Notes: generated from the letters alone by a model not told the origin. 64,000 nucleotides of DNA from Microbacterium halophytorum (GCF_002970975.1 NZ_PNFA01000013.1:1-64000), one strand, 5' to 3'; counted from the stretch's first letter, positions 1 to 9,775 are shown. Translations and numbers: made by a program.

Positions 1-46
1 TGGTACTGCACCTGGGAGGGTGTGGGAGAGTAGGACACCGCCGAAA
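1..46 (+). rRNA. rrf: 5S ribosomal RNA, 3' end only
   Basis: The first bases match the 3' part of an actinobacterial 5S rRNA, with the late GGTACTGCA block, the GTGGGAGAGTAGGACACCGC block and the closing GCCG. The 5' two thirds lie before the window. An rRNA operon therefore ends here and reads into the window on the plus strand. Confidence 0.9.
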
Positions 47-58
47 TTAACTTCACCG

Positions 59-90
59 AAAGGCCGACCAGCAACGCTGGTCGGCCTTTC
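59..90 (+). terminator. Rho-independent terminator of the rRNA operon
   Basis: A perfect 14-bp stem (AAAGGCCGACCAGC paired with GCTGGTCGGCCTTT) closes on an AAC loop and ends in a short T run. It lies 13 bases after the 5S end. Confidence 0.85.
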
Positions 91-182
91 GTCGTACCCG
101 GGGGACGCACCCCGACGCCGCGGGCGCAGAGCGCGAACGCAGGCCCGAGCAGCCTCTCTGGGCGGGCTCACGGCATCCCCGG

Positions 183-264
183 GTAGAGTGGTTGGTCCGG
201 CGCGCTCGCGAGCGCTCGGCAGCGCGGATGACGCGCCCCACAGACAACACAACAGCGGTACGGT
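183..264 (+). promoter_or_regulatory. Candidate promoter region of the RG-rich protein gene
   Basis: Two possible -10 hexamers are seen, TAGAGT at 183-188 and TACGGT at 259-264. A GAGGGA ribosome binding site lies at 283-288, before the ATG at 296. I cannot tell which hexamer is used. Confidence 0.35.
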
Positions 265-295
265 GCACCAGACTCCGTAGACGAGGGACGAAGCT

Positions 296-2731
296 ATGAC
301 CGACGACAACGAGCGGAACAGCCGCTCCTCCGACGACGCCGCTCGCGGGCGGCGCACCCGCGACGGCGCCCCGCGTGCGAAGGGTCGTGACACCTACCGC
401 GACGACAGCGATCCGCGTTCCGGCGCTCGTGGCTCGCGCGGTCGCGACGACCGCCGCGGCTACGGCGCACATCGATCGGGCGGCCCCGATGGCGGACACC
501 GGGGTGCGTCGTCGGACCGGGGCCGCTCGGCCTACGGCGATCGCGATTCGCGCGGGGGCGGCCGGCCCAACGGCGCCCGCGATGATCGACGCACCGACCG
601 CGGGGAAGACGCAGGCGGAAGCCGTGGCGGGTACGGTGCGCGCGATGATCGCGGCGGTGACCGCGCCTCGCAGCGCGGCCGGCATGACAAGCGGGACGAC
701 AGGGGAACCGGCTACGGCAAGCGCGACGACCGGTCGGGTGAGCGTCGCTACGGCGACCGCGATCAGCAGCGCAGCGGTGATCGGTACGACAAGCGCGATG
801 GCCGTCGCGCCGGTTACGGCGTGCAGGATGGTCGCGGGGCGGGCGCCGGCCAGCGGGGCGAGCGCCGGTACGGTGACCGTGATTCGCAGCGCGGCGGGTA
901 CGCGAAGCGCGACGACCGCGGTTCGGGGTACGGCAAGCGCGATGACCGCGGGGGCCGGCCGAGCGGCGATCACGATCCGCAGGGAAGCGGAGGATACGGC
1001 AGGCGGGACGACCGAGGTGGCGAGCGTCGCTACGGTGACCGCGATTCCCCGCGTGCCGGTGGTCGGTACGAGAAGCGCGACGACCGTGGCGGCCAGCGCT
1101 ACGACGGTCGGGACGGCCGGGGTGGCGAGCGCCGCTACGGCGACCGGGATTCGCAGCGCGGCGGTGGTCGGTACGACAAGCGCGATGACCGCGGGGGTCA
1201 GCGCTACGAGAGGCGTGACGATCGCGGTGGCGAGCGTCGCTATGGCGACCGGGATTCGCAGCGCGGCGGTGGTCGGTACGACAAGCGTGACGATCGCGGT
1301 GGCGAGCGTCGCTATGGCGACCGGGATTCGCAGCGCGGCGGTGGTCGGTACGACAAGCGCGACGACCGCGGTGCCAGCTACGGTCAGCGGAACGACCGCG
1401 GCGGTGACCGCGGCTACGGGCGTCGGGGCGACGACCGGCGTGACGGCCGCGGCTACGATCGGCGTGACGACCGCCGGGACGACCGGGGCGGCGACCGCCG
1501 GGACGACCGGCGTGACGGTCGGATCGGCAGCACGCGCGACCCGTTCCTGCCGGACGACGTCACGGCGCGCGAGCTGCCGGCGCCCGCGCGCAACGAGCTG
1601 AAGACGCTGAGCAAGGAGAACGCTGAGCGCGTCGCCCGCCACATGGTGATGGCCGCGCGCGAGATCGAGGAGAATCCGGAGCTCGCCCACGAGCACGCCA
1701 AGGCCGCGGTGAGCCACGCCGGCCGAGTCGCGGTCGCGCGCGAGACCCTCGCGATCACGGCCTACACCGTCGGCGATTTCTCGCTCGCGCTGCGCGAGCT
1801 GCGCACGCTCCGCCGGATCTCCGGCCGCAACGAGCACGTGGCGATGATCGTCGACTCCGAGCGCGGCGTCGGCCGGCCCGAGAAAGCGCTCGAGGAGGGC
1901 ACGGCCGCGAATCGCGAGGAGCTCGAGACCGCCCAGCGCGTGCAGCTCGCGATCGCGATGTCGGGAGCGCGCCTCGATCTCGGGCAGACCGAACTGGCCC
2001 TCGCCGAGCTCGACATCGACGAGCTCGACCCGGACGTCGCGTACTCGTGGAGCCCCGGCCTGTTCGCGGCGCGCGCCGCTGTGCTCGAGGACCTCGGGCT
2101 CGAATCCGAGGCGGAGGAATGGAACCGCCGCGCCGAGGTCGCCGCCGAGGCGATCGCGCAGGAGATGGCGCGCGACGACCAGCTCGTCGTCGACGAGATC
2201 GAGGAGATCGATCTGCCGGATGACGCTGAGGACGACGTCGAGGACGAAGGCGACGACACCGAAGCCGTCAACAGCGTCGACGCGGACGGGCCGGTGGTCG
2301 CGGACCCCGACGAAGCCGGGACGGCCGGTTCCGACACCACCGACGAAGAGGACGGAGCCGAGCCCTCGGGCGGCGCCGCCGAAGGGGCCGAGGGCGATCG
2401 CCCGACGGCTCCGGATGCCGCCCAGGCGGCGGAAGCCGCGGAAGGCGCGGACGCCGATGGGGTCGCGGGCGAGGCGGGCGGCTCGGATGACGCCGCCGGC
2501 GGCCCGGACGCATCGACCGCGTCCGGCGGGTCCGTTCCCGACCCGGATTTCGCGGTCGAGGACGAGGTCGCCGAGATCCTCGTCGAGGCTGGGGTCGACG
2601 AGCCGGGCGAGGCGCAGAGCGCCGACGGCGCGGCCGACGCGGCGGGCGCCGACGCTCCCGCCGTCGATGCCGAGCAGGCCGACGCCGCGGGAGACGAGGG
2701 GGAGGACCGCCCCGGTGGCGCTCTTTTCTAA
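296..2731 (+). CDS. RG-rich N-terminal repeat / TPR-like / acidic-tail protein
   Basis: The 811-residue protein has three parts. Residues 1 to about 405 are a low-complexity tract of Arg, Gly, Asp and Tyr with repeated blocks such as GGERRYGDRDSQRGGG and YDKRDDRG, similar to RGG-type RNA-binding regions. Residues about 415-625 are helical and TPR-like (RELPAPARNELKTLSKENAE onward). The rest is an acidic Ala/Glu/Asp tail. The ATG is preceded by GAGGGA. It overlaps the HAD phosphatase gene by 17 bases, so the two are probably cotranscribed. A TPR core with a basic N-terminus and acidic C-terminus suggests nucleic-acid association or a condensate scaffold, but this is inference. The exact function is unknown. 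Confidence 0.85.
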   Translation: MTDDNERNSRSSDDAARGRRTRDGAPRAKGRDTYRDDSDPRSGARGSRGRDDRRGYGAHRSGGPDGGHRGASSDRGRSAYGDRDSRGGGRPNGARDDRRTDRGEDAGGSRGGYGARDDRGGDRASQRGRHDKRDDRGTGYGKRDDRSGERRYGDRDQQRSGDRYDKRDGRRAGYGVQDGRGAGAGQRGERRYGDRDSQRGGYAKRDDRGSGYGKRDDRGGRPSGDHDPQGSGGYGRRDDRGGERRYGDRDSPRAGGRYEKRDDRGGQRYDGRDGRGGERRYGDRDSQRGGGRYDKRDDRGGQRYERRDDRGGERRYGDRDSQRGGGRYDKRDDRGGERRYGDRDSQRGGGRYDKRDDRGASYGQRNDRGGDRGYGRRGDDRRDGRGYDRRDDRRDDRGGDRRDDRRDGRIGSTRDPFLPDDVTARELPAPARNELKTLSKENAERVARHMVMAAREIEENPELAHEHAKAAVSHAGRVAVARETLAITAYTVGDFSLALRELRTLRRISGRNEHVAMIVDSERGVGRPEKALEEGTAANREELETAQRVQLAIAMSGARLDLGQTELALAELDIDELDPDVAYSWSPGLFAARAAVLEDLGLESEAEEWNRRAEVAAEAIAQEMARDDQLVVDEIEEIDLPDDAEDDVEDEGDDTEAVNSVDADGPVVADPDEAGTAGSDTTDEEDGAEPSGGAAEGAEGDRPTAPDAAQAAEAAEGADADGVAGEAGGSDDAAGGPDASTASGGSVPDPDFAVEDEVAEILVEAGVDEPGEAQSADGAADAAGADAPAVDAEQADAAGDEGEDRPGGALF
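1121..1370 (+). repeat. In-frame tandem coding repeats of the RG-rich region
   Basis: Units beginning at 1121, 1226 and 1298 share a block of about 60 nearly identical bases (GGTGGCGAGCGTCGCTA and what follows). The unit is 24 codons between the second and third copies. Length variation by slippage or recombination would keep the frame. Confidence 0.8.
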
Positions 2732-3752
2732 GAAGACAGGGCCGGCGCCGCTCGACGGCGTCGACGTCGTGCTGAACGACCTCGACGGCGTCGTGTACGC
2801 GGGCCCAGGGCCGATCCCGCACGCCGTCGAGAGCCTGACGCGCGCGGCCTCCGAGGGCCGCCGCCTCGGCTACATCACGAACAACGCGTCCCGGACCGAC
2901 CGCGCGGTCGCCGAGCACCTCCGCGAGTTCGGGCTCGAGACGCGGCCGGACGACGTGGTCACGAGCCCGCAGGCAGCGGTCGCGCTGCTCGCGAAGAAGG
3001 TCGCGCCCGGCTCGACCATCATGGTGGTCGGGGGAGACGGCCTCGTCGACGAGCTGCAGAAGGCCGGGTACACCGTCACCCGCAGCGCCACCGACGAACC
3101 AGCCGCGGTCGTACAGGGGTTCTCCCCGGACGTCCGGTGGACCGACCTCGCCGAGGCGGCGTTCGCGCTCGCGACGCCGGAGGACGAGGGCGGGATCCCG
3201 TGGATCGCGACGAACACCGACTGGACGATCCCGCAGGCGCGGGGGATCGCGCCGGGCAACGGCACGCTCGTCTCGGCCGTGCACACAGCGGTCGGCAGGC
3301 TCGCCGAAGTCGCGGGCAAGCCGGAGGCACCGATCTTCCACGCGGCGGTCGAGCGCTTCGGAGCCGCGAAGCCCCTCATGATCGGTGACCGCCTCGACAC
3401 CGACATCCAGGGCGCGCAAGCGGCCGGCATCGACTCGGCGCTCGTGCTCACGGGCATCGACCGCCCCAAGCACGCGCTGGCCGCACCCGAGCACGCGCGC
3501 CCGACGTACATCGTCGGCGACCTGCGCGAGCTCTTCGAGCCGTACCCCCACGTCCGGCAGAAGGACGGCATCACGAAGGTCGGCGATGCCGCGGTGGCGA
3601 TCGACGGGCCGGATGTCCGGGTCGTCGCCGAGGGGCGGGACATCGACCTGCTGCGCGCCGCGGCGCACGGCATCTGGTCGACGGGCCGGCAGATCTTCGG
3701 GTTCCGCGTTCCCGAGCGCCTCTACGCGGACCCCTTCCACCGCCAGCGGTAG
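2715..3752 (+). CDS. HAD-IIA family sugar/nucleotide phosphatase (NagD-like)
   Basis: This 345-residue hydrolase belongs to the NagD/4-nitrophenylphosphatase branch of the HAD superfamily and dephosphorylates small phosphometabolites in the cytoplasm. Motif I is NDLDGVVY near residues 17-24. The cap start is YITNNASRT, and motif III/IV is KPLMIGDRLDTDIQGAQAAG near residues 215-234. The GTG at 2715 is chosen because GGGGGAGG lies about 8 bases upstream and it puts motif I at the usual depth. A tail of about 80 residues follows the HAD core. The last codon TAG doubles as the first three bases of the -10 box for the next gene. The physiological substrate cannot be read from sequence. Confidence 0.85.
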   Translation: MALFSKKTGPAPLDGVDVVLNDLDGVVYAGPGPIPHAVESLTRAASEGRRLGYITNNASRTDRAVAEHLREFGLETRPDDVVTSPQAAVALLAKKVAPGSTIMVVGGDGLVDELQKAGYTVTRSATDEPAAVVQGFSPDVRWTDLAEAAFALATPEDEGGIPWIATNTDWTIPQARGIAPGNGTLVSAVHTAVGRLAEVAGKPEAPIFHAAVERFGAAKPLMIGDRLDTDIQGAQAAGIDSALVLTGIDRPKHALAAPEHARPTYIVGDLRELFEPYPHVRQKDGITKVGDAAVAIDGPDVRVVAEGRDIDLLRAAAHGIWSTGRQIFGFRVPERLYADPFHRQR

Positions 3753-3761
3753 CCTGGCGAC
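3750..3761 (+). promoter_or_regulatory. Leaderless -10 box overlapping a stop codon
   Basis: TAGCCT at 3750-3755 is followed by six bases and then the ATG at 3762. The TAG is also the stop codon of the HAD gene. This spacing puts the transcription start on the ATG. Confidence 0.6.
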
Positions 3762-4106
3762 ATGAGCGATCCGGATCAGCCGACGCCGCGCCCGCCCGCC
3801 GCCACGGCGCACGCGATACGAGGCGCGCGGGCGGAGCGGCCCTGGCGAGCGGCGGCCGACGAGCCGACGCCCGCGGAGGACTCACGCGCCCGCGGAGGCG
3901 GCGCGGCCGACGCCGGTGAGCGGGACGCCGATCGCGGGGCCGCCGATGCCGGTGCTCCGGATGGCGGCTCCGCGGCGCGCGCCGAGAGCGCGTCCGAGCG
4001 CGTCGCCGACATCGAGAGTCTGCCGCTCGCGGAGCGCGCCGCGGGGTACCGCGCACTGCACGAAGAGCTGGCGCAGCGGCTCGAGCAGGCTCCCGGCGAC
4101 GCATGA
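3762..4106 (+). CDS. Small conserved hypothetical protein
   Basis: This 114-residue protein has an Ala/Arg/Pro/Gly-rich disordered N-terminus. Its C-terminal helix (SLPLAERAAGYRALHEELAQ near residues 85-105) is amphipathic and could bind a partner. Its stop overlaps the tlyA start as ATGA, so translation is probably coupled. A small gene between the HAD gene and tlyA is, as far as I recall, a common arrangement in Microbacteriaceae. I recognise no domain. It likely starts without a leader from the -10 box at 3750. Confidence 0.7.
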   Translation: MSDPDQPTPRPPAATAHAIRGARAERPWRAAADEPTPAEDSRARGGGAADAGERDADRGAADAGAPDGGSAARAESASERVADIESLPLAERAAGYRALHEELAQRLEQAPGDA

Positions 4107-4900
4107 GCGCACGGCTCGATGCCGAGCTCGCCGCGCGCGGGCTCGCCCGCTCCCGCACGCAGGCGGCCGTGCTGATCGCGGCGGGCGCCGTGACGGTCGC
4201 CGGCGCCGTCGCGACCAAGCCTTCACTGAGGGTCGACCGCGACGCCGACATCCGTGTCACCGGCGGCGATCAGTACGTCAGCCGCGCGGCGCACAAGCTG
4301 ATCGCGGCGCTCGACGGCTTCGGCGTCGATGCCGCGGGCCGCACGGCGCTCGATATGGGTGCGTCGACCGGCGGGTTCACCCAGGTGCTGCTCGAGCGCG
4401 GCGCATCGCCCGTCATCGCCGTCGACGTCGGGCACGACCAGCTCGCGCCCTCCCTGCGCGCCGACGAGCGGGTGCGCTCGGTCGAGGGCTACAACGTGCG
4501 GCACATGACGGCGGAGTCCCTCGCGGAGTCGAGCGGGGTCGACTCCGCGCCATCGGTCGTGACCGGCGATCTATCGTTCATCTCGCTGCGCTACGTGCTG
4601 CCGGCCGTCGCGGCGGTCATCGGCCGGTCACCGGCCGATGTCCTGCTCCTCGTGAAACCGCAGTTCGAGGTCGGCCGCACCGGCGTCAGGGGCGGGATCG
4701 TCGTCGACCCGGAGCTGCGTCGACGCGCCGTGCACGACGTGATCGGCCGGGCGCGCGAGGCGGGGTTCGCGGTGCGCGGGGTCCTGCCCTCGCCCGTCGA
4801 GGGCACGCACGGCAACCGCGAGGCGCTGATGCACCTGACGCCGGGGCCGGATGACGGGCGCGACTGGGACCACGAGGTCGGCCTCGCCGTCGCCGGCTGA
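4103..4900 (+). CDS. tlyA: TlyA family rRNA 2'-O-methyltransferase
   Basis: The 265-residue protein has an N-terminal S4 RNA-binding domain (residues 1-60, MSARLDAELAARGLARSRTQ) and a Rossmann methyltransferase domain. The SAM loop is ALDMGASTGGFTQVLLERGA near residues 80-99, and a VKPQFEVG block follows near 185. TlyA enzymes methylate ribose positions in 16S and/or 23S rRNA, and their loss confers capreomycin resistance in mycobacteria. The length is normal for the family. The start overlaps the preceding stop as ATGA. The nadK gene follows after about 210 bases. Confidence 0.93.
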   Translation: MSARLDAELAARGLARSRTQAAVLIAAGAVTVAGAVATKPSLRVDRDADIRVTGGDQYVSRAAHKLIAALDGFGVDAAGRTALDMGASTGGFTQVLLERGASPVIAVDVGHDQLAPSLRADERVRSVEGYNVRHMTAESLAESSGVDSAPSVVTGDLSFISLRYVLPAVAAVIGRSPADVLLLVKPQFEVGRTGVRGGIVVDPELRRRAVHDVIGRAREAGFAVRGVLPSPVEGTHGNREALMHLTPGPDDGRDWDHEVGLAVAG

Positions 4901-5064
4901 CGGGAGGTCCGCGGGACGGCGCCTCTCGGCAGGGGAGCGGACCGCGGCGCCGGGCTCGCGGCCGCACCGGCGGTTCGCCGGCACGGTGAGACGCCGCGCC
5001 CCGCAGAAGGTTCGAACATCTGAACGAATCACCGCGGGGGACGCGCCGCGCATCCGGTGATCCG

Positions 5065-5112
5065 ACACAATGGGAGGAACGTCCAGCACCCACCCGGCGG
5101 AGCGGAGCCCCC
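5065..5112 (+). promoter_or_regulatory. Candidate nadK promoter and ribosome binding site
   Basis: The 212-base gap before nadK contains a possible -10 hexamer CACAAT at 5065-5070 and a purine-rich GGCGGAGCGGAG just before the ATG. No riboswitch-like or dyad structure was seen. Confidence 0.35.
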
Positions 5113-6093
5113 ATGACCGAACGCAGGATCCTCGTCGTGGCGCACGCTCATCGCGACGACACCGTCGAGGCCGCTGTTCGCGTGGTCATGGCTCTGCGGG
5201 AATCCGGGGCGGAGCCCGTGATGGACCGCGACGATCGGGCGGCGCTGTCCGACGTTGCGCCCGTGCTCGCGGACGTCGCTGTGCTGGCCGACGACGTGCC
5301 CGTCGAGCGGATCGACGTGGCGATCGTGCTGGGCGGCGACGGCACAATCCTGCGTGCCGCAGAGTTGGTGCGCGGTGGCACGGCGCCGATCCTCGGCATC
5401 AACATGGGACACGTCGGCTTCCTCGCCGAGATCGAGCGCGACAACATGGATGCCGCCGTCGCCCGTGCCATCGCGGGCGACTTCGAGGTCGAGGAGCGCC
5501 TCGCGCTGGCCGTGAAGGTCCGCGACGCGACGGGGTCGGTCATCTTCGAGAGCTTCGCGCTGAACGAGGCGACCGTCGAGAAGGACAGCCCCGGGCGGAT
5601 GATCGAGGTCGTCCTCGAGGTCGATCGCAGGCCGCTGTCGAGCTTCGGCGCCGATGGCGTCGTGATCGCGACGCCGACGGGGTCGACGGCGTACGCCTTC
5701 TCGGCGGGCGGGCCCGTCGTCTGGCCGACCGTGCAGGCCATGACGGTCGTGCCGCTCTCGGCGCATGCGCTGTTCGCGCGCCCGCTCGTGGTCGGCCCCG
5801 AGCACGCCGTCGCCGTCGAGCTGCAGAACTCGATCGGCGCATCCGGGGTGCTGTGGTGCGACGGGCGGCGCACCTGCGACCTGCCGGCCGGCTCGCGCGT
5901 CTCGGTGCGGCGCTCGGACGCGCCCGTCCGCCTCGCGAGGCTGCACCCGGCGGCGTTCACCGACCGCCTGGTGCGCAAGTTCCAGCTGCCGGTGCAGGGC
6001 TGGCGGGGCCCGACCGGCACCATGATGACGACGGCCGTGAGCGTGATCCCGATGGCGGACGCCGCGGCGGAAGGGATGATGGAAGACACGTGA
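5113..6093 (+). CDS. nadK: NAD kinase
   Basis: This enzyme phosphorylates NAD to NADP using ATP or polyphosphate. The diagnostic GGDGT is at residues about 76-80 (IVLGGDGTILRAAELV). It is followed by LGINMGHVGFLAEIE near 96-110, an LNEATVEK substrate-binding stretch and the ATPTGSTAYAFSAGGP block near 195-210. At 326 residues it is slightly longer than average. The final TGA overlaps the recN GTG as GTGA. The tlyA-nadK-recN order is typical of Actinobacteria. Confidence 0.96.
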   Translation: MTERRILVVAHAHRDDTVEAAVRVVMALRESGAEPVMDRDDRAALSDVAPVLADVAVLADDVPVERIDVAIVLGGDGTILRAAELVRGGTAPILGINMGHVGFLAEIERDNMDAAVARAIAGDFEVEERLALAVKVRDATGSVIFESFALNEATVEKDSPGRMIEVVLEVDRRPLSSFGADGVVIATPTGSTAYAFSAGGPVVWPTVQAMTVVPLSAHALFARPLVVGPEHAVAVELQNSIGASGVLWCDGRRTCDLPAGSRVSVRRSDAPVRLARLHPAAFTDRLVRKFQLPVQGWRGPTGTMMTTAVSVIPMADAAAEGMMEDT

Positions 6094-7772
6094 TCGAGCA
6101 GATGCGATTGCGCGACCTCGGCGTGATCAGCGAGGCCGAGCTGCCGTTCGGCCCCGGGTTCACGGCCGTGACGGGCGAGACCGGCGCAGGCAAGACGATG
6201 GTCGTGACGGGCCTCGGCCTGCTCCTCGGCGCGCGCGCCGACTACGGGGCCGTGCGCGAGGGCGCGCAGCAGGCATCGGTCGAGGGCGTATGGAACGTGC
6301 CGGTGGCTGGCGCCGTCGCGGAGCGCGTCGCCGAGGCCGGCGGCGAGGTCGAGCCGATCGGCGACGGGCGGGGAGAGCTGTTCCTCGGCCGCACACTCAC
6401 GGCCGAGGGGCGCAGTCGCGCGAGCGTCGGCGGGAGGGGCGCCCCGGCGGGCGTGCTCGGCGACCTGTCGGAGCACCTCGTCGTCGTGCACGGGCAGTCG
6501 GAGCAGCTCCGGCTGAAGTCGGCCGCCGCCCAGCGCCACGCGCTCGACCGCTTCGGCGGCGAGGCCGTGCATTCCGCACGCGGCGCCTACACGGAGGCAT
6601 ACGAAGCGTGGCGCGCGATCGACGCCGAGCTGACGCAGCTGAACGCGGAGCGCACGGAGCGCGCCGCCGAGGCGGAGCGGCTGCGCGCGGAGCTCGCCGA
6701 GATCGAGCAGGTCGCGCCCGAACAGGGCGAGGACGCCGAGCTCGCCGCCAGGGCCGAGCGCCTCGCGAACGGCGAGGAGCTCAGAACGGCCGCCGCGATG
6801 GCGCGCGAGGCCCTCTCGAGCGAGGAGGACGCCCCCGACGTGACGGCGCTGCTCGCCGAGGCCCGCCGCCAGCTCGAGCGGGTTCCGGATGCGGCGCTCA
6901 CGGCTGTCGCGGAACAGCTCGCCGAGATCGGATATCGCATCGGCGACCTCGCCGTCGAGCTGTCGGGCTTCCTCGCCGACCTCGATGAGCAGGGCCCCGC
7001 CGAGCTCGCCGCCGTCGAGGAGCGCCGCGCCGCCGTGAACGCGCTCGTGCGCGCGCACGGCACGCTCGACGCCGCGCTCGAACTGCTCGAGACCGGCTCG
7101 GCTCGGCTCGCAGACCTCGACGACGACGGCGAACGCGCCGAGCGCCTCGCCGCCGCGCGCGATGAGGCCCGCGCGGCGCTGGACGAGCGGGCGGCGGTCC
7201 TCACGGCGGCGCGCACGGAGGCGGCGGGTCGGCTGTCGGCGGCGGTGACCGAGGAGCTGCGCGCGCTCGCGATGCCCGACGCGGACCTCACCGTGAGCGT
7301 GTCCGAGGCGGCGGAGTCCGCGCACGGCCGCGACGACGTCGCGTTCCTGCTCGCCCCGCACCCCGGCGCCGCGCCTCGGCCCGTCGCGAAGGGCGCATCC
7401 GGCGGCGAGCTCAGCCGGGTCATGCTCGCGATCGAGGTCGTGATCGCCGAGACCGACCCCGTGCCGACCTTCGTGTTCGACGAGGTCGATGCCGGCATCG
7501 GCGGCGCCGCCGCGATCGAGGTCGGCCGCCGCCTCGCTCGCCTGGCGCAGCGCTCGCAGGTGATCGCGGTGACGCACCTGGCGCAGGTCGCGGCGTTCGC
7601 GAACAACCATCTCTCGGTCGTGAAGGCGTCGGACGGCAGTGTCACCACGTCGAGCGTCACGGCGCTCGACGGCCCGGCGCGCGAGGCCGAGATGGCGCGC
7701 CTGCTCTCGGGCAGCGACACGGGCGCCGCGCTCGAGCACGCCCGAGAGCTGCTGGAGTCGGCGACCGCCTGA
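6090..7772 (+). CDS. recN: DNA repair protein RecN
   Basis: This 560-residue SMC-like ATPase acts in double-strand break repair. Walker A is GETGAGKT at residues 29-36. A long Ala/Glu/Arg-rich coiled coil runs from about 150 to 370. The signature [18 protein letters not shown] and Walker [15 protein letters not shown] lie near residues 435-475, followed by [14 protein letters not shown]. The GTG at 6090 overlaps the nadK stop and puts the N-terminal strand ([11 protein letters not shown]) at the usual position. Confidence 0.95.
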   Translation: MIEQMRLRDLGVISEAELPFGPGFTAVTGETGAGKTMVVTGLGLLLGARADYGAVREGAQQASVEGVWNVPVAGAVAERVAEAGGEVEPIGDGRGELFLGRTLTAEGRSRASVGGRGAPAGVLGDLSEHLVVVHGQSEQLRLKSAAAQRHALDRFGGEAVHSARGAYTEAYEAWRAIDAELTQLNAERTERAAEAERLRAELAEIEQVAPEQGEDAELAARAERLANGEELRTAAAMAREALSSEEDAPDVTALLAEARRQLERVPDAALTAVAEQLAEIGYRIGDLAVELSGFLADLDEQGPAELAAVEERRAAVNALVRAHGTLDAALELLETGSARLADLDDDGERAERLAAARDEARAALDERAAVLTAARTEAAGRLSAAVTEELRALAMPDADLTVSVSEAAESAHGRDDVAFLLAPHPGAAPRPVAKGASGGELSRVMLAIEVVIAETDPVPTFVFDEVDAGIGGAAAIEVGRRLARLAQRSQVIAVTHLAQVAAFANNHLSVVKASDGSVTTSSVTALDGPAREAEMARLLSGSDTGAALEHARELLESATA

Positions 7773-7783
7773 CGGCGCGCGCG

Positions 7784-7801
7784 GCCCCGGCGATCCGGGG
7801 C
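7784..7801 (+). terminator. Possible terminator after recN
   Basis: A perfect 7-bp GC stem (GCCCCGG, CGAT loop, CCGGGGC) lies 11 bases after the recN stop. It has no T tract, so termination is uncertain. Confidence 0.35.
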
Positions 7802-7907
7802 GGGCGTCTCGCGCCCTCCGCCTCGTCCCGATCGCCCCGACGGCGACGTGGGGCAGACACACAGGCGCGGGGCGTGCCAGGATGGGTCATCGACCGGATT
7901 CGAGGGA

Positions 7908-7924
7908 TAGGATTGAAGCCCGTG
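7908..7924 (+). promoter_or_regulatory. pyrG promoter -10 box
   Basis: TAGGAT at 7908-7913 lies 8 bases before a GTG at 7922 and 11 bases before the ATG at 7925. No clear ribosome binding site intervenes. A leaderless or nearly leaderless pyrG transcript is likely. Confidence 0.5.
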
Positions 7925-9610
7925 ATGCAGAGTTCAGATGCGAGCCCCACGGGCAAGACGACCAAACAGATCTTCGTGACCGGTGGTGTGGTCTCGTCTC
8001 TCGGCAAGGGCCTCACGGCCGCCAGCCTCGGCAATCTTCTGACGGCGCGCGGGCTGCACGTCGTGATGCAGAAGCTCGACCCGTACCTGAACGTCGACCC
8101 CGGCACGATGAACCCGTTCCAGCACGGGGAGGTCTTCGTCACGGACGACGGCGCCGAGACCGACCTCGACATCGGCCACTACGAGCGCTTCCTCGACTTC
8201 AACCTGTCGCAGGCCGCCAACGTCACGACGGGCCAGATCTACTCGAAGGTCATCGAGCGCGAGCGCCGCGGCGAGTACCTCGGCGACACAGTGCAGGTCA
8301 TCCCGCACATCACCGACGAGATCAAGCGCCGGATGCGGCTCCAGTCGGAGGACGTGCCGCAGCCCGACGTCATCATCACGGAGGTCGGCGGCACCGTCGG
8401 CGACATCGAGTCGCAGCCGTTCCTCGAGTCGGCGCGCCAGCTGCGCCACGAGCTCGGCCGCGACAACGTCTTCTTCGTGCACGTCTCGCTCGTGCCGTTC
8501 ATGGGGGCATCCGGCGAGCAGAAGACCAAGCCGACGCAGCACTCCGTCGCCGCACTGCGTCAGGTCGGCATCCAGCCGGACGCGCTCGTGCTGCGCAGCG
8601 ACCGCCCCGTGACCGAGGCGAACCTGCGCAAGATCGCGCTGATGTGCGACGTCGACGTCGAGGGCGTCGTCAACACCGTCGACCTGCCCAGCATCTACGA
8701 CATCCCGTCGACCCTGCACAAGCAGCGCCTCGACTCGCACATCGTGCGCCGCCTGGGCCTGACGCGGGCCGCCGACGTCGACTGGACGCGCTGGCAGCGC
8801 GTGCTCGGGGCCGTGCACAACCCGAAGCACGAAGTCACGATCGGCCTCGTCGGCAAGTACATCGACCTGCCCGACGCGTACCTGTCGGTCACCGAGGCGA
8901 TCAAGGCCGGCGGCTTCGCGCACGAGACCAAGGTCGACATCCGCTGGATCCCCTCGGACGAGTGCGAGACGCCGGAGGGCGCGCGCGCGAAGCTGGCGGA
9001 CCTCGACGGCATCGTCGTGCCGGGCGGCTTCGGCATCCGGGGCATCGAGGGCAAGCTCGGCGCACTCCGCTTCGCGCGCGAGCAGGGCATCCCGACGCTC
9101 GGGCTGTGCCTCGGCATGCAGTGCATGGTGATCGAGTACGCGCGCAACGTCGCCGGTCTCGAGGGCGCGTCGTCGAGCGAGTTCGACCCCGCCACCCCGA
9201 CGCCCGTGATCGCGACGATGGCCGAGCAGGTCGAGGTGCTCGACGGGGGCGACCTGGGCGGCACCATGCGGCTCGGCCTGTACCCGGCGAAGCTCGCGAA
9301 GGGCTCGATCGCTGCCGAGGCCTACGGTGCGACCGAGGTCAGCGAGCGCCACCGCCACCGCTACGAGGTCAACAACGCCTACCGCGAGCAGATCGGCGAC
9401 GCCGGCCTCGTGTTCTCCGGCGTGAACCCGGATCTCGACCTCGTGGAGTTCGTCGAGCTCCCGCGGGAGCAGCACCCGTACTATGTCGCGACCCAGGCGC
9501 ACCCCGAGCTGCGCTCGCGCCCGACGGCGCCGCACCCGCTGTTCGCCGGCCTCGTCGGCGCGGCGCTCGAGCGCCACAGCGCGAGCGAGCTGTTCGACGC
9601 GGAGGCGTGA
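7925..9610 (+). CDS. pyrG: CTP synthase
   Basis: CTP synthase makes CTP from UTP, ATP and glutamine. The N-terminal amidoligase domain starts with [20 protein letters not shown], which holds the P-loop. The C-terminal class I glutamine amidotransferase domain shows PGGFGIRG, the nucleophile region [13 protein letters not shown] and the closing [12 protein letters not shown] with the catalytic His-Glu. From ATG 7925 the protein is 561 residues, which is normal. The in-frame GTG at 7922 would fit a leaderless start better. The longer open frame from 7874 adds an uncharacteristic N-terminus and is not used. Confidence 0.95.
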   Translation: MQSSDASPTGKTTKQIFVTGGVVSSLGKGLTAASLGNLLTARGLHVVMQKLDPYLNVDPGTMNPFQHGEVFVTDDGAETDLDIGHYERFLDFNLSQAANVTTGQIYSKVIERERRGEYLGDTVQVIPHITDEIKRRMRLQSEDVPQPDVIITEVGGTVGDIESQPFLESARQLRHELGRDNVFFVHVSLVPFMGASGEQKTKPTQHSVAALRQVGIQPDALVLRSDRPVTEANLRKIALMCDVDVEGVVNTVDLPSIYDIPSTLHKQRLDSHIVRRLGLTRAADVDWTRWQRVLGAVHNPKHEVTIGLVGKYIDLPDAYLSVTEAIKAGGFAHETKVDIRWIPSDECETPEGARAKLADLDGIVVPGGFGIRGIEGKLGALRFAREQGIPTLGLCLGMQCMVIEYARNVAGLEGASSSEFDPATPTPVIATMAEQVEVLDGGDLGGTMRLGLYPAKLAKGSIAAEAYGATEVSERHRHRYEVNNAYREQIGDAGLVFSGVNPDLDLVEFVELPREQHPYYVATQAHPELRSRPTAPHPLFAGLVGAALERHSASELFDAEA

Positions 9611-9675
9611 GGCGCGGCGCGCGGGTGCGCTGTTCATGTCGGCGCCGCAGGTGATCGACGTGATCAACGTGCCCT

Positions 9676-9772
9676 AGGATCGGCCGGGGAGCGCCCGACG
9701 ACCCTCGGCCCGGCGGCCGGCGGCCGGCGGAGGAATCGTGCGCGACCCGGGTACGGACGCGGAGCGAGGAGA
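9676..9772 (+). promoter_or_regulatory. NUDIX gene promoter and ribosome binding site
   Basis: A -10 like TAGGAT lies at about 9676-9681. GCGAGGAG just before the GTG at 9776 serves as ribosome binding site. The implied leader is about 90 bases. Confidence 0.4.
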
Positions 9773-9775
9773 GCT

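Noticed and set aside
53..1837. Long minus-strand open frame opposite the RG-rich gene
   Set aside because: It is a Val/Ala/Thr-rich shadow created by the repeated codons of the plus-strand gene, with no ribosome binding site or domain.
4901..5112. Riboswitch upstream of nadK
   Set aside because: No conserved aptamer pattern or terminator/antiterminator pair was seen in the 212-base gap.
5148..7862. 900-codon minus-strand open frame across nadK and recN
   Set aside because: High GC makes long antisense frames common. It spans two certain genes and its residues have no recognisable content.
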